64,000 nucleotides of DNA from Plenodomus lindquistii (Eukaryota > Ascomycota > Dothideomycetes > Pleosporales > Leptosphaeriaceae), in NCBI GenBank assembly GCA_025504975.1, contig JANUWI010000003.1, positions 2,046,001 to 2,110,000 of the forward strand, written 5' to 3'. Each line of letters starts with the position of its first letter. The first letter of the stretch is position 1. Below are positions 11,901-24,200 of the stretch, piece after piece. The position numbers and the translations under genes are program-made. The notes beneath the pieces were generated by a model that searched no databases, was not told the origin of the DNA, and worked only from the letters and a program-made list of their open reading frames with translations.

Positions 11901-14452
11901 TATAGATATTATTATATAAAGCTATAATAAACTCTAATATTTAAATTTCTAGTAGTTTTAAATAGCCTAGTTTTTTCTAGTATAGCTATAGAGAGTCTAG
12001 AAAGTCTATAGGCGTCTAATTTAGGCCTTAACTAGTTTTTTTTAGAAATTTAAAGGCTAGTTAACGCCTTTTAAAAGGTATTTCTAGTAAATCTAGTATA
12101 ACTATTTTAAATTTAGCCTAGGTTAGAGCTAAGTAGGCTATTTCTAGCTATTTTTAGTTATTATAGGCCTACTAGAGGGACTTTAGTGCTTTAGAGATAT
12201 AAATAAGCCTAAAGTTAATTCTTTACTTCTAAATTTTAAAATAAGTAGGTACTCTAAAAAAGTAAAATTTATAATTTTTTTTCTAATAATTATACTTTAC
12301 TCTATTTTTATTAGGAAATTCTACTATATGCTTACTAGCGTTAGTTATATAGAATGCTAGTAACTAGGTAGTTAGTAACGTAAGTTACTAATTTACTACT
12401 TTTACTTTATAAAGCCTTTTTTTACGTATGTAATAGCTAAAGAACTAGTAAAATACATCTAGTATAGTAAGTAAAAACACGTATATTATATACGCGCTAG
12501 GTATCCCTAGTAGTAGTAGGTTAAAAAAAGTAGGTAATATAAAATATCTAAATTACTATAGATACTATAGGTACTATTTATACTATCTATACTACCTATA
12601 CTATATTTACTACGTATAATACTTATAATACGTTTATAAAGTATATTATACTACTATAAACTACTACTATAAGTTATTAAACTCTAGGCTTATAGATTGC
12701 GTGCGTTTAGTAAAAAAACCTAGTAACTTTAGTGTACTAAAAAAGTTAACGTATATTATTTAATACTATAACTTTAAAAATAGTTAGAAGTGCTATTTAT
12801 TTTTTTAGATTTTTTTATATTACTTATATACGTAGCTTTATTTATTCTATATATATTAGCTATATTACTTAAAGTATAGACTTTAGTTATAGTAACTACT
12901 ATACTATTAGTTAGATATATTTTTTATAAGTTTTATATAAGTAATACTATAGATAAAAAAAAGATAGTACTACTATATATAGTATTAGAAAACCCTATTA
13001 TAGTAGTAGGTAAGTAATAGTATTAATTAAGTGTTATAATTTAGTATAGGTAGTAGTATATAGTATTATATCTATAATATAGCCTAAATATAGAAAGTGC
13101 TTATAGTAGCACTTATTATTCTATATTAGCTACTCTATTAGTAGGCTTAACTCCTCTAGAGCTAGGTTAAAGTTATCTAAAAAGATTAGTAGACTTAATT
13201 AAAAATAAAAGTTAGCTTTAGAAAGCTTACTTTACTAGTAGAACTCTATAAAAGTTACTTTTACTTTTTTTTACTTTATTATTATCTTCTCTACTACAGC
13301 ACGTTGCTCTAGAGGTAACTTTATAAGTTTATTAGCTTCTATACTATTAGGTTTACTATTTAATTTAATTTTATCTACTACTATACCTTCTAGCCTAGTA
13401 GTTAAGTAATCCTCTATTAGTTTTTTAATTACTAGCTATTTATTAGCCCTCTATACTATACCCTTTTTTAACTAAAATAACTAGGCTAATATAAAAGGCC
13501 CTATAAAATATTAGTATTATTTAGGTAACTAGCCTATAACCTACTAACTAGTTAAGTAAAGTCTGCTATAGCTAATAATTTAACTATATTTTTACTCTAA
13601 TAGCTAATAGTAAAGTCTAGAGCTACTACTATAAAAGCTATTAATATTATACTAGATATATTAAACTACTTTATAGCGCTATCCTTTACTGCTAGCCTCT
13701 ACTTTAACATAGGTAGATACTAAGTTTTAGTAAACATTTTAGCTATTACTTAATATTTAAATAGAGTACTATAGTTAGTTAAATTACTATAAATAAATTT
13801 AAACCCTTTATATAGTTTAGCTAGTAATATAGATACTATTATACTAGTATAAAGGCTATACTAGCGCTTTACTATAGAGTAAACTGCGTTTATTATATAA
13901 TAATAGAAGCTAGTTAGAGCGTTATATATCTAAAGTTATTAGTTATATCTAATAAATAAAGGTACGTACTTTTTTTATAAAGTTTTTATATAGATTTTAT
14001 TATAGTATCCCTATTTTAAATATTACTACTATCTATTTATCTAATAAAAGCGCTTTAAACTTACTTTTATAAAAGTCTATCTATAGAGTTACTGTATAGG
14101 TATAGTTTATATTATCCTCTATAAATATAGTATATAATAAAAGCTTTATTACATGCTTTATTATTTTACTTTCTTTAGACTATAAATATTTAGTTTTTTA
14201 TTTTTTAAATCTCTATACCTAAATTGCCTAGTTAGACCTAGTATTTAACGCTTTACGCTTAGAATAGGTGTTTTATAAAAAAAAAAAGCTTAAAGCTATA
14301 TAAATATTAATATATAAGTACTAAAACGTATTACTATAGATATATACCTATATCTCTATTTAATTGTACTTATTTAAATATACTAGGCGTAGATGCTCTA
14401 TCTATTTTCTATATATATTTAGTACTAGAGTGTGTACTATAGGTAGATAGTA
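5997..14452. other. AT-rich RIP-mutated block (gypsy interior, left part)
   Basis: About 8.5 kb with almost no CpA or TpG and very frequent TAG/CTA and TA steps. CpG and CpT survive. No open frame of even 60 codons exists on either strand. The only readable relic is a gypsy reverse transcriptase on the minus strand near 10.3-10.7 kb. By the usual gypsy order, integrase should lie below it (7-9 kb) and gag above 11 kb, but neither can be read with confidence. No structural RNA seen. Confidence 0.8.
10270..10690 (-). pseudogene. RIPed Ty3/gypsy reverse transcriptase
   Basis: Reading the minus strand through stop codons gives, in order, the segments YINY, VKNRHLLPLI, LDRLGKVKIYIKF and YYRIRI, then further on YFNNILIFS. 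These match the gypsy RT signatures DYRxLN, KNRYPLPLI, LDRLxxAKxFxKxD, AYxxIRI and YxDDILIFS. The catalytic YxDD aspartates now read Asn, consistent with G-to-A mutation. Several stops (for example TAG in place of an Arg/Gln codon) confirm death by RIP. This fixes both the superfamily and the orientation of the outer element. Confidence 0.8.
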
Positions 14453-14476
14453 TATATCGGGAAAAATTTTTTTTCT
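14453..14476 (+). repeat. Left terminal inverted repeat of the giant element
   Basis: TATATCGGGAAAAAT then a T-run and CT. It matches the reverse complement of 49376-49398 with one gap and one or two mismatches. It coincides with the RIP boundary. Confidence 0.75.
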
Positions 14477-15142
14477 GCTTACATGGGGTGCAGGCGTTGC
14501 AGGTGACTCGCATGGCCATCGCACGACGCCAACGACGCCAACGCGGCCACAATAGGTTGCCAAATTCAACGTGCCTCGCATGGTCGTTCAACGCGCCTCA
14601 CCCCTGACACAGCATCACTGATTGCATGCTTCAATTGCTATGCGTATTATACGTAACACTACTAACACATCATCTACTGCTGTATTAGCTGCTACGGTTG
14701 AATTTCTTGCATATGCATGTACTTGTAGAGGTGGTACGAGTACTTTCACTACTATTCACGCATCCTTCCCTTACAAGCGCGACACGTCGTACAGTTACCG
14801 CAAGTATGCTGTAAATGGCATGCATGTGCTTAATATGGTGATATTGGCAACAGTACATTTGATAGCCGCACTCACACGTACTGTAGTCATAGTACAGATT
14901 GAAGTTGTGATATTTGTGTCGAGCGGGTGCACAGCGTCCACATTAACGCACGACAAGGACAGGGTGGTAGGAGAGGTATGACAGTGAAATAAACCCTACT
15001 ATGACACTTAATTATACACTACCTCCAGTGTCGAAGCTGGTACGTACAGAGCGCTCCTCACGTTCGACACTTGTTAGGTTCCGCGCTCACTGTACTGTAC
15101 ACACAGTACGTTGTTACAAGAGCTTAGCAGGATCTTGCAAAT
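14477..15142. other. Left subterminal region, non-coding
   Basis: About 670 bp between the left TIR and the stop codon of the DUF6532-like gene. Open frames here look random. It contains two copies of the 18-bp palindrome, at 14878-14895 (right arm ATAGTAC) and 15092-15109 (perfect arms), plus a degenerate half-site near 14850. Confidence 0.6.
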
Positions 15143-17201
15143 TCAACCCTTTCCACGCGTGCTTCGTCTGGTACCAGTTTTGTTCAAATGGTCCGTTCCA
15201 AGCCCAGACACAACGTCACTGTCGGGTTCGGATAGTTCAGTATCATCCTCCTGCGAGCCCGTGCCGTTCTCCTCCTTATCTGTTGTCCCGTTCATTTTAC
15301 CGGTGTAATAGAAAATCACAGGATCATCCTCAGGATCATGCTCAAACGCCTGCATCGTAAGATGGACAGCGTCCTTACTTGCCCACAGTGTATCAACGAA
15401 TTTCGCCATAGTGTGGTCCCCCAATATCGTATCGTTGTGCCATAGGTTAATGCTGTCGTCGTTGACAAGGCATTTGCGTCGTAAACTCGCAAAAGTGTCG
15501 CCGCTTTTAATCGGGATGGCCTGATGTCGCCCGTCTGCACGAGAAAGTAGGACTTCTCTCTCGCCCACTAGGTTGGCCTTCCGTCCCTTACTTTGATCTT
15601 TGTTCTTGCCTTTCTGGGCTTTGCCCTTTGTTGGGGTCTCGCTCTCTACCTCTTTCGTCGAACTGATCAGCAGAGGTCGCACGTTGTTGACGTGGTTGTG
15701 TTGGGAAGGTTCGAGTCTGCGCTCTTCAGAAGCTTGTATGGCCAACGAATAGGAGGGCGGCGTTTTCTCTTTTGCGCGAACCATGTAGTGTGACGTGGAA
15801 CTACCCGTCTTGTACTGCTCGCAATCGCTATCACTGTCTATGTCCTCCAAGCTATTGGCAAATTCGTTTCGCGCAACAGGCATGTAGGACTCCATCGGCA
15901 GCGCAACAGTCGTGTATCTCTCAACCATGGCCTTAATCTTCTCAACTAATGCACGTCGCCTAGACGGAGAGTTGGCATTCCATTGTCGCAAGAGCGACCT
16001 GTACGGTGCTAGTCGTGTTAGTCATGCCTTGCAGTCAGGGATAAACACACATCGTAGTCCTGTCATAGTGCACGACACTATGTTCAACACCCCCGTCGAC
16101 CACTCAGTTATCGTCCAGTAGATCATTGCGCATAAGTAACACAAAGTTGTTCCTGTCAAAGTCTCGAAGAACCCAGACGCGCCACGATGTCGAGCCAGCG
16201 CTTCCTGGGATGATCCCCACAATGTTCTGGCTAGAACCAACGCTATACCCTTGTGCAGGAACTGTGCCCTGCTCGGCTGCAGCAGTTGCATTAGTTGATT
16301 GTTGGTACATCCATTGTATAACTCACCTTGTACGGATCCCTGGCTATGAACGCGAAATCTCTAAGCAGCTGCTGTACCTCTGATCTTGTTTTTTCTGGCT
16401 CGGCTGCATTCAACCCGTATACACTTGGTACCGTTCTCCTAACCCGCAACATTGTTTGCGTGCGGAACCCGAGAGGCTGCGCCCGCAGCTGTAGTTTTTA
16501 GTATCGCTGCACTAACTAAAGCAGTCGATCTTTAAGGCCTTTACTCACGTATTCCACGACTTCAACCGACGCATGCTTGGAAACCCTCTGGCGTACCTCG
16601 ACTGATAACTCTTGTCGCGCCCGATTCCATGTGTCCGTCGCAAGGGTTATGAAGCCCTGTTCGTTTAGCGGGAACCAAGGGTCTATCGTGTACGCACCCA
16701 TAGTCTCTCCCGTTATCATACGACATATCAGCACTGTCCGTGCAATGGCCGCAGGCGGGCGATCGAACTCAAGTATACCCTCGTATTTGTCGCGAACCTC
16801 TCTTCTCCGTTTTCGTGCGCGATCGTTGGTGTCACTCACGTCTCCATCGCCGTCACTATCTATGTCCGTAGTCCCCGCATTGAAACTACTGTTGAAGTTG
16901 TCGCCTGTCGCTGAACCGGACTGGCTGTCGCCTCCATCGTCGTACCCATCGGTGGTTGTCGGATTGGCAGCGGACCGCATAGCTAGCCTGTTCCTTTCTC
17001 TGGCGATACGTTCTTTCGACGGCACTGTTTGCACGACACTTTCACGCTGACCACCGTGCTCTACAGAGCTTTGGCGAGGCCTTGATGGCGTTCCCTACAC
17101 TGGAGGTTAGCTTCGGGTTGTTCATTCTGAAGATATACGGTGGGGCCTCCCTTGAGGTTATCGATCAGGCGTCTTTTCAGTGTTGGATTCTGTATAGACA
17201 T
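15143..17201 (-). CDS. 620-aa protein: DUF6532-like core plus C-terminal ubiquitin-like domain
   Basis: Five exons: 17201-17139, 17094-16549, 16488-16327, 16276-16051 and 16008-15143. Four introns of 42-60 bp all have GT-AG ends, and every phase agrees (1863 nt). Residues 22-110 are polar and acidic with a basic RARKRRR patch. About residues 120-360 resemble fungal DUF6532: 'LLRDFAFIARDPYK', a 'TEWSTG' helix end, then 'PYRSLLRQW'. After a Lys-rich linker, residues about 485-550 look like a beta-grasp fold (VLLSRADGRHQAIPI ... DSINLWHNDTILGD ... VHLTMQAF). The tail is acidic then basic. A perfect palindrome lies 22 bp upstream of the ATG (17223-17240), a promoter-like position. Exon structure is well supported; the DUF6532 and ubiquitin-like calls rest on remembered patterns. 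Function unknown. Confidence 0.65.
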
Positions 17202-17222
17202 TTTGCTCGCAGTGCAGGCGGT

Positions 17223-17240
17223 GTACTGTGACAACAGTAC
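17223..17240. promoter_or_regulatory. Palindrome 22 bp upstream of the DUF6532-like gene start
   Basis: GTACTGT-gaca-ACAGTAC with perfect arms, immediately 5' of the ATG at 17201 on the minus strand. Of all copies it is the one best placed to act as an operator or promoter element. Confidence 0.6.
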
Positions 17241-17241
17241 G

Positions 17242-17729
17242 CGTACAGGCGAGATAATCGACGTAGTGAGTGGAAAGGGGTTGATTCCCTTTGGGCTCCT
17301 TATGTCAACGTCATCGGCTAACCGGTTATAGACGATTCGGTCCGGTTGTGGCAGGGTAGCGTCGCATTACGGTCTGTTATTGTCGTGTATAACCTGACTT
17401 GCCTAGACAGACTGTATGTACCGTACTTGTGCCCCTTCTATACTATTAGTCTATGGTGTACCTGTCGCGTACTGTATATATAGTACAGTTTATTCCCACA
17501 GCCTTCGCGCTGGTACAGCAGATTTATCTTGTCTGTTATTGTCAGTTGTGGAATCTAATGAACAGTATTCTTTCGCCTACTCTATCCTGCATCTACTGTC
17601 CCAACAGTACATTACGCAGGGTGACAGTTTATTGTATTATATCTCGCAATGTACTATGTCAACAGTACGCATACGGTCACTCTTATTCCAACTTAGTCTG
17701 TGTCAGCGAAAGTTGTCAACGTTAATCCA
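17242..17729. other. Non-coding spacer with three palindromes
   Basis: About 490 bp between the promoter of the DUF6532-like gene and the tail of the Rad5-like relic. It contains palindromes at 17469-17486 (spacer atat), 17593-17610 (left arm CTACTGT) and 17651-17668 (left arm GTACTAT). Open frames through it look accidental. Confidence 0.6.
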
Positions 17730-20253
17730 TTAGAAATGTAGCTCCTTCACGAAGACTCTGTTGGCGATAGTGAGACCAAGGCCCAGACAGGAAGCGTAGA
17801 TGTAGACAAGCATGGGGTGTACAGACGCGTCTCCGCGGAGGTGTTGCACAAATATGCCGAGTGCGTCGCGAGACCTGCGGCCGTCAAGGCGGACGTACGT
17901 GTGGATGTGATTTTTGAGCGCGATTTCAATGAGGTCGAGGTGCGTGGTCCAGAAGGAGAAGACAATGCTGCGGTGGGTTAGAATGTGCGTTCAAATACCT
18001 AGGGATGACTGGCTGTGTTGCAACCTACCTCTTAATTATTGCTCTTGACTTCAGAATAGCAGCTGAACGATAAGGTCAGACTTAGGTGGTACCGCGTGCT
18101 TGATAATCTTCTTGGTCTGACGGATGGTGACAGTACTAACCAGAAGTTGGAGCTTAGGCACGACTTCAGGATCAGCGTTCTTAAAGGGGTTTAAGATGAA
18201 TCGATTGAAGCCTGGGTTTGAATCAAATGGCTTGAGACAGATGAACTTAAAGAGGGCTGCTAGGTCTTCGAGGCGATTCTGCACAGGCGTACCGGTTACT
18301 GCCCATCGCCTCTGACTGTTCAGGGCGCACGTGGCCTTTAACTGTTGAGTAGCATTGCGGATTGTATGAGCTTTATCTAGTACTATTCGAAACCAGTTGA
18401 AGTACGGTAGTGGTCGCTTTCGATTAAGGATATCCTTCGCTACGATCTGGTAGGTGGTGACGACGATGTCATAGTTAGCCAGATCTTTTGCTAACATCTC
18501 ATAGCGTTCAGTTCCATGGTATCGCGTCCACTTAAGCGCACTCCTGCCTTCTGGAAAGTGCTCCTTAATCTGCTCTTTCCAGTTCGTCATGGTACTGAGG
18601 GGACATACCAAGAGTGTGGCTCTGCTATTGAAAGTCGGTTGTATGAGACCAGACCCTTGCGGTAGCGGCGGCGGTCGCTTTCCTTGAAATGCGCGAGCGT
18701 CTCGAATGGAGAGCTCATCAGCTATGAGCGACAGAATACTTAGCGTCTTGCCCAACCCCATCTCATCAGCTAGGATGCCACCAAGATTCGACTTCGGCTT
18801 CTCAGCCCTCTCCTCACCAGTGATGACGTGCAAGTAGGACTTGCGGCCATTATCTCGGTAGTGAGCCTTCCACAAAGAGTCCTTGCGGTCGTCGTGCTCA
18901 GCAGCTGAGTGATCCTGCTCTTTGTCGACCATGAAGTAAAGAGCTTGCTTCTGGTGGGGATATAGCTCGGTCTCAATGTGTTGCGAAGGCTCACGAATAG
19001 ATATCAGCTCAGAGCCGCTGACGACAGTGTCGAAAACGTCTTCGACATCTGCACGTATCTCATCCACACTGCGCAACACGTAATTGCTACTTGGAGCTCC
19101 GTGGCCGAATTGCGACGGCGCGTTGTGAGCTATCGGCTGGGCCATCTGGTTGCGTGAACGTTGCTCGCCAGTCTGAGGATTGAAGTAGTCGTAGCGCTGG
19201 AGTTCCAGTATCGGGTCCTCTAGCACCAGGTTCTTTGCTTTGAGGATCTTTCCTAGACCAGCAGCATGTTTTCGCGGCGCGTAAAGCTGTAGGGTGAACT
19301 TGATCAGACCAGAGAATTGAGTGCCAGGCGGTCCTTCACCAGGCTGCCTGCGACGCGGATCAGTCCAAGCCATCCACTTTAGTCCGCTCGCCTTCGCAGC
19401 ATCGATCAAAGGTGCGAGTCCTTGAGCTGTCTTCATGTCGACTCGTCCAAACTCTTTCTGTAAGCTATCGGTCACCATGATAGTGTAATTGTGCTTTTGA
19501 CCACCACCCCTGCGAAGCGAGATTCGGATACGTCCTTGGCCACCGCGAAGACCGCCATCTTTTTTAGGGTCTGGAAACGGTACTGTGTGTGACTGGACGT
19601 AGGTTGATTTAATTTTGCCTATGCAGATGTCGTCATTTAGATTAGAGCCAATAATTTAAATATCATCTTCGTCGTCGCCTAGCTCAAACGTTAGCGAAGC
19701 TTGAAGGTGAATGTGAAATGAAGTGCTTACTGATCATTATCAAATCAATGGCCACTCCTTGAGGTGGTTGTGGCGGCTGGTGTCTGTTAGAGTTTTGTAG
19801 ATCAAGCGAGTTGCCGCCACCAAAGTTCGCAGACCTGCCGTTTTGGGGTGGGCTGTTGGTGCTCGTTAGGCTTGACACGCTTCGCAGGTGACGCAGTACG
19901 CTCTTGGACGTTGTGAAGGCGCTCAACGAGAGAGACTTGGCCGGCGATGGTAGGGTCCGGGCGTCCACGTTCGGTGTCTTCTCCACCTGACGAGGCGGGG
20001 CGCTTCATCTGACCAGACGACTTTGGATTCAGCAGCGCGCGCGGGTCGTATTGTGGGCGTCGCGATTGTTGTTGTCGTGAGGTGTTACTGCGGCGCCTGG
20101 GTCGTGATCAGTTAGCTCGGACTGCGGGGCAAACGGAGTGTCCTCGAAGGAAGGCAGGTTGAACTCCATGTCGAAAGCTGGGTCGGAAACAGCGTCAAGC
20201 CGTGGCTCCGATTGCATGTTCATGTCTGGTGTAGTGGGTGATGGGCTGAACAC
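17730..20253 (-). pseudogene. Rad5/HLTF-like SNF2 helicase, decayed and internally deleted
   Basis: Reading down the minus strand: an acidic N-terminal piece (about 20253-20080), then a shifted frame with KRPASSGGEDTERG (about 20008). Next, from about 19650, comes a long open frame with the SNF2 N domain: Walker A DEMGLGKT, TTLL-like motif Ia, 'IVLDKAHTIRN' and 'WAVTGTPVQNRLEDL'. It stops at 18051. A remnant of the helicase C domain (SIVFSFWTTHLDLIEIA ... YVRLDGRRS) follows at about 17976-17730. The start of the C-terminal lobe between them is missing. The motif II glutamate is changed to Lys (DKAH for DEAH), and N-terminal frames are shifted. Family: Rad5-like SNF2 ATPases of post-replication repair. 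It looks like a host-type gene carried and decaying in the element. Confidence 0.75.
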
Positions 20254-20268
20254 TGGAGCACCCGTCAG

Positions 20269-20412
20269 GTACGCATTTGGCGGTTATGTATGTGTGGATC
20301 GCACTGTGGTCACAGTACGCATTTGGCGGTTGTGTATGTGTGGATCGCACTGTGGTCACAGTACGCATTTGGCGGTTGTGTATGTGTGGATCGCACTGTG
20401 GCTACAGTACGC
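20269..20412. repeat. 46-bp tandem repeat, each unit ending in a palindrome
   Basis: Three full units of exactly 46 bp (20301, 20347, 20393) plus a partial leading unit. Each has GCACTGT-N4-ACAGTAC followed by a 28-bp spacer (GCATTTGGCGGTTGTGTATG...). The third site's spacer is ggct rather than ggtc. The block sits between the unknown gene ending at 20412 and the 5' end of the Rad5-like relic, and probably replaces that gene's start. Confidence 0.85.
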
Positions 20413-20939
20413 TACGGGGATTGACCGTTGGACCTTGAGCTCGTGCTAACGCTTGCGCGCGGGTCTGAGTGTAGTGCATATCCGCGCGTGAGGTATGTAC
20501 GTTGGATTGTAGTGTTATTAGTCGGTGTGTCGTTGCGCGTTGAGTGCTTAGTATCTGGGATTGCAGGGGGGTCGCTATGTTCCCCATCTGGCATTCGTGG
20601 ACCTCGTGCCCTTCGTCGCTGCGCTCGACGCGCGTTGGAGTTTATCCTCTGAGCTATTCGTAGGATGTTGACGTCAAACACTGCGCTTTCTATTTTCCCC
20701 AGGACTGTTTTATGGGCGCGTTGTACTTCCGTGCCAATCCGTCGGGCATCTGCCTTAGACTGTATACTCCGCATTTGCGACCCGAGGATACCGGCGTGTT
20801 GCATGCGAGTCCTCACATCCCCGTATATAGCTTCGTACTGGCTATTTGTCAGGCCGAGTTCCTTCTTCACGATGTCCTCCGCCCTGCATGTCTTCGTTGT
20901 GCCTTTCACACGCTGGTTGTGTGTTGTTGGTTCTGGCAT
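20412..20939 (-). CDS. Unknown 175-aa protein of the giant element
   Basis: Single open frame from the ATG at 20939 (context CCACCATGCC) to the TAG at 20412-20414, starting MPEPTTHNQRVKG. Residues about 20-110 are predicted helical and basic/polar (AEDIVKKELGLTNSQYEAI, then an Arg-rich RRAQRRRARG). The C-terminal 65 residues are Ser/Thr/Asn-rich and low in complexity. No family recognised. It could be a separate gene or the 3' exon of a larger one. A palindrome lies about 200 bp upstream (21143) and three lie just past the stop. The small size and Arg-rich stretch would fit a DNA-binding accessory protein, but that is speculation. Confidence 0.45.
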   Translation of the reverse strand: MPEPTTHNQRVKGTTKTCRAEDIVKKELGLTNSQYEAIYGDVRTRMQHAGILGSQMRSIQSKADARRIGTEVQRAHKTVLGKIESAVFDVNILRIAQRINSNARRAQRRRARGPRMPDGEHSDPPAIPDTKHSTRNDTPTNNTTIQRTYLTRGYALHSDPRASVSTSSRSNGQSP

Positions 20940-21142
20940 GGTGGTGGGTATTGAATTTGTTGCGAGGCCGTGTTTACCTTCGTGCAGGTAGTAGTGCCGC
21001 GGGGTACACAAACTGTAGTGTACAGGCGAGGACTGTTGTAGACGACTGGCGAGACTCGTACGCGGTAGCTAGCAGGAGATGTTCGAGCGCGCGTGTGCTT
21101 AGTCACTAGCGGCGGGCGGCACATACTGATATACTCTGAACC

Positions 21143-21160
21143 CTACTGTTAGCACAGTAC
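21143..21160. promoter_or_regulatory. Palindrome between the small unknown gene and the transposase 3' end
   Basis: CTACTGT-tagc-ACAGTAC. It lies 57 bp downstream of the Plavaka stop codon and 204 bp upstream of the ATG at 20939. Confidence 0.55.
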
Positions 21161-21216
21161 GTTCGGGCAATTGTGCAAATATTTGAGTGACAGTGCATCA
21201 TTTCGGACAGCAAACG

Positions 21217-24200
21217 TCAGGTTTCTTCTTCTTCTTCTTCAGTACTATCTACTATAGGACGGGACCTTGTGCCGGTCCGGAGAGAGGTGTGTGACCTTTT
21301 CCCAGACCGCGGTATTACATGCCCATAGTTTCCATCTGCTGCGGTGGCGTTCGCAGTCGACGGTCCCTTTGCAATGCGTTTACGATGCGCAGCATATGCC
21401 TTTATGACACGCTCACCGTCCTTTTGGAAGGATGGTGAATATAACGTGTTGTATAACTCGAAATCAATATAGTTGTTGATGAACACTCGTTTTGATCCGG
21501 TCGCAGCCGGCACAATATGCACACCCCTCCAGATAGCGGACATACTGAAGGCTTTTCTACTCCCCAGAGTCCCACGATTGGTATCTGCCATTGTGTGTGC
21601 CTTCTCGAGTTCAATCATACCATGAACACAGTGTGGGCGGCCTTGATTCACTTGCTTCAGTCTATCCAAGACGGCCCCCGTGAACGTATGAGCATGTCCG
21701 TGGTCACCAACGATACCTGCACTTTCAATCCGTATCGTGAATATGAGATCAAGTTGTCCAACCGTTTTCCCGTATAGTCGTTGACTCGCGTCTCTGGGGT
21801 GAGGCGTAGGACCGGTTCGATAACCAAATTCATTGGCTATAACAAAGTCGCGTCTCCATTCTTGAGACTGTCCCCATGGTCGTGATCTCAAAAATTGCTT
21901 CGTGAGGTGTTCTGTATCAGTTGCATGTTTCCCTTCCCGGCGCCAGCACGTCAGTGATGGGTGAATCTCAAGCATAGCTGTGTCAGCCCATGCCGGCCTG
22001 GTGATTGTACGGCATCCACTACTCGCCTCCTTTGTCATTAGGGGGCTGTCTTGGCTGGCGAGTGTGTGTGTTTGCGAGTCGACAAATTCGTAGAGTATTG
22101 TTGGGAGGTCAACGATGCCAGACTCCTTAGTGACCTCGGCGATAGAGAGCCATGTACCCTTCGCGGTCGGCAGTACGCGTACACGATTCCATCTCTTTGA
22201 AAAGGCTCTGCCCATGCCCCAACCCAGAGAGGTCGGTTCCACAGCGGCCGTCGGTATCGTTAGTCGCACGTCCTCAAACTGTTGGGTAGCAGCGGTTGTC
22301 TCTATACTTGATGCCATTGTGAATAGGGCGTTGGTAGATTGCACGGCAATCATCCGGGAATTAAGTCGACCGAGTTGGGTCAGAAACTCGCGTCTGTTTG
22401 TTAGTTTGTACATTTCTTTAAGCAGATAGTTGTGCGGTGCCTCGCCGTTAGGTCCCGTATCGTACCCATCTGGACTGCCCCTACTCTGAATGAAGTATCT
22501 CCAATGTGTCAATCCATGCAGTTTAGGGATGTTGAAATGCCCGACACTGTCTCTGTCTCGCCTCCGTGGACGAAAGGACTCGAACACGTGCTTAAGAGCG
22601 TCTATTCGCTTTAAAGCATCATCCAGGTAGGTAAGGGTGTCGTCGTCATGCGATCGGTATTGAGCGATCGTAACAAAGTCGCATACGGCTTTAGTAAAAT
22701 GAACAGCATACGGTTCGTGTTCGCATAGTATCGGGGTAACAACGGCTACTAACTGTTGGACTATAGCCTTTTGTTCGTCGCCGGTCCATTGCGTGATCTT
22801 ACTAAAGTCAACTCTGCTGAATCGTCTAAGGGCCGTGTATGAAGGCACATCGCGAAAGCGTTGATCTAGTTGAGACCGTCCTCCTTTATCTCGTAGCGTA
22901 GCGCGGCCGTCCTTAGCCACTCGTCGTTTCGGTATGGTGTCGCCGACGAGTTGCTGTATCCACTTGACCGTATACATGACAAGGCCCTTCAAAAGCTGGT
23001 GTAGTGTGTCTACCAGCATGCCTTCGTGTACGTTGAAGTGTTCGTGGTGCCACGCAAAGCATTCCATGTCATGCACCCATTCTGCTTTGTTGGGGTGTAT
23101 ATTCTGGGCGATCTGTCGTCGGATTTGTAATTTGGTATCAGCGTGAGTTCTGAATGGCCACCGCGTGCCGGTAAGGTCTCCTCGCTCGTTTGGTGGAACT
23201 TTGCAGATTGTACAGTGCTGGTTGCTCTTAACACCCGTAATAAGGGTTTGTTCTTGGTAGTCTGCTATGATCCCGCAGAGTACAGGAAAGCATCTCCGCA
23301 TACGTCCGTCGGCGCAGACCATCTCTTCACCTTCTACGGTAGCACGTTCTATCGCTTGTAGTTTGTCAGCTAGCAGTACGTACTGTATCAACAGTATGTT
23401 CAGGCGATATAACGCTTGTTCGCGTGTACGTACGCTGCAATATCTCTCGCATTGCCTTATGGTATAGGTCAAATTTGGCGTCTTCCCGCCCGCTACCCTT
23501 TCCGCAATCCACAATGGGTATAAAGCCGACTAGTACAATTCCACATCGATCGTGAGCCCTTCGCACGTCTCTGTTTAGGTTTCCGATTGTCATATAGACC
23601 GGCCAACATGTTGTGTCGCCATGCAGCATGGTCATAAGTGTCTTGTCAACTGATATCAACACAGGTACCACTGTGCCTCCCGGCGGTAATTTATCTTGAG
23701 TCTCCCACCACCAGTTTCCGGTGTATAGCTCATTGTAGACCCGAACCTCTCGGCTCTCATCACGGAATAGTTTTATCGGTTCGTAGTGGAGGTCGTTCTC
23801 AAAGGGACGATGCGATATGAGAAACCGAATGACATCAAGAGCGTCTCTATACACCAGCTGGGTTGTGACTTTAGGCGCGTCCTCTTCTCTCGCCGTGACT
23901 TCCACTTCTCCAACTTCGAACCCTGGACCAATTATACCACCCGGTAATCGCTCGAGTTGTTGGTTCCACGTGTATCCGCTTGTGAACGACAGCATGCAGT
24001 GAAGTGGGCGGAGTCGTTTGTCACCGAGAAGTCGGTCTACTTCCCCGCGAGTACATTTCGAGTCATGTAGCCAGAACGCAAAGGCACAATCAAAGTCGCT
24101 TTTGAACCCGAGGGCAATGGGGTTATAGTTCTCGTGACTGCTGGCGGTAAGTTAATGCCACATCGGGACACGGTGGGTAGGCATACTCGCGGGTATAGTG

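Noticed and set aside
14445..14460. A definite target-site duplication for the giant element
   Set aside because: The flank is a TA-rich run, so TA, TATA or ATAT all fit depending on where the TIR is taken to begin. Length cannot be fixed from one copy.
14622..15360. Plus-strand open frames near the left end of the giant element
   Set aside because: No domain or codon pattern; they overlap the antisense 3' exon of the DUF6532-like gene and the subterminal palindromes.
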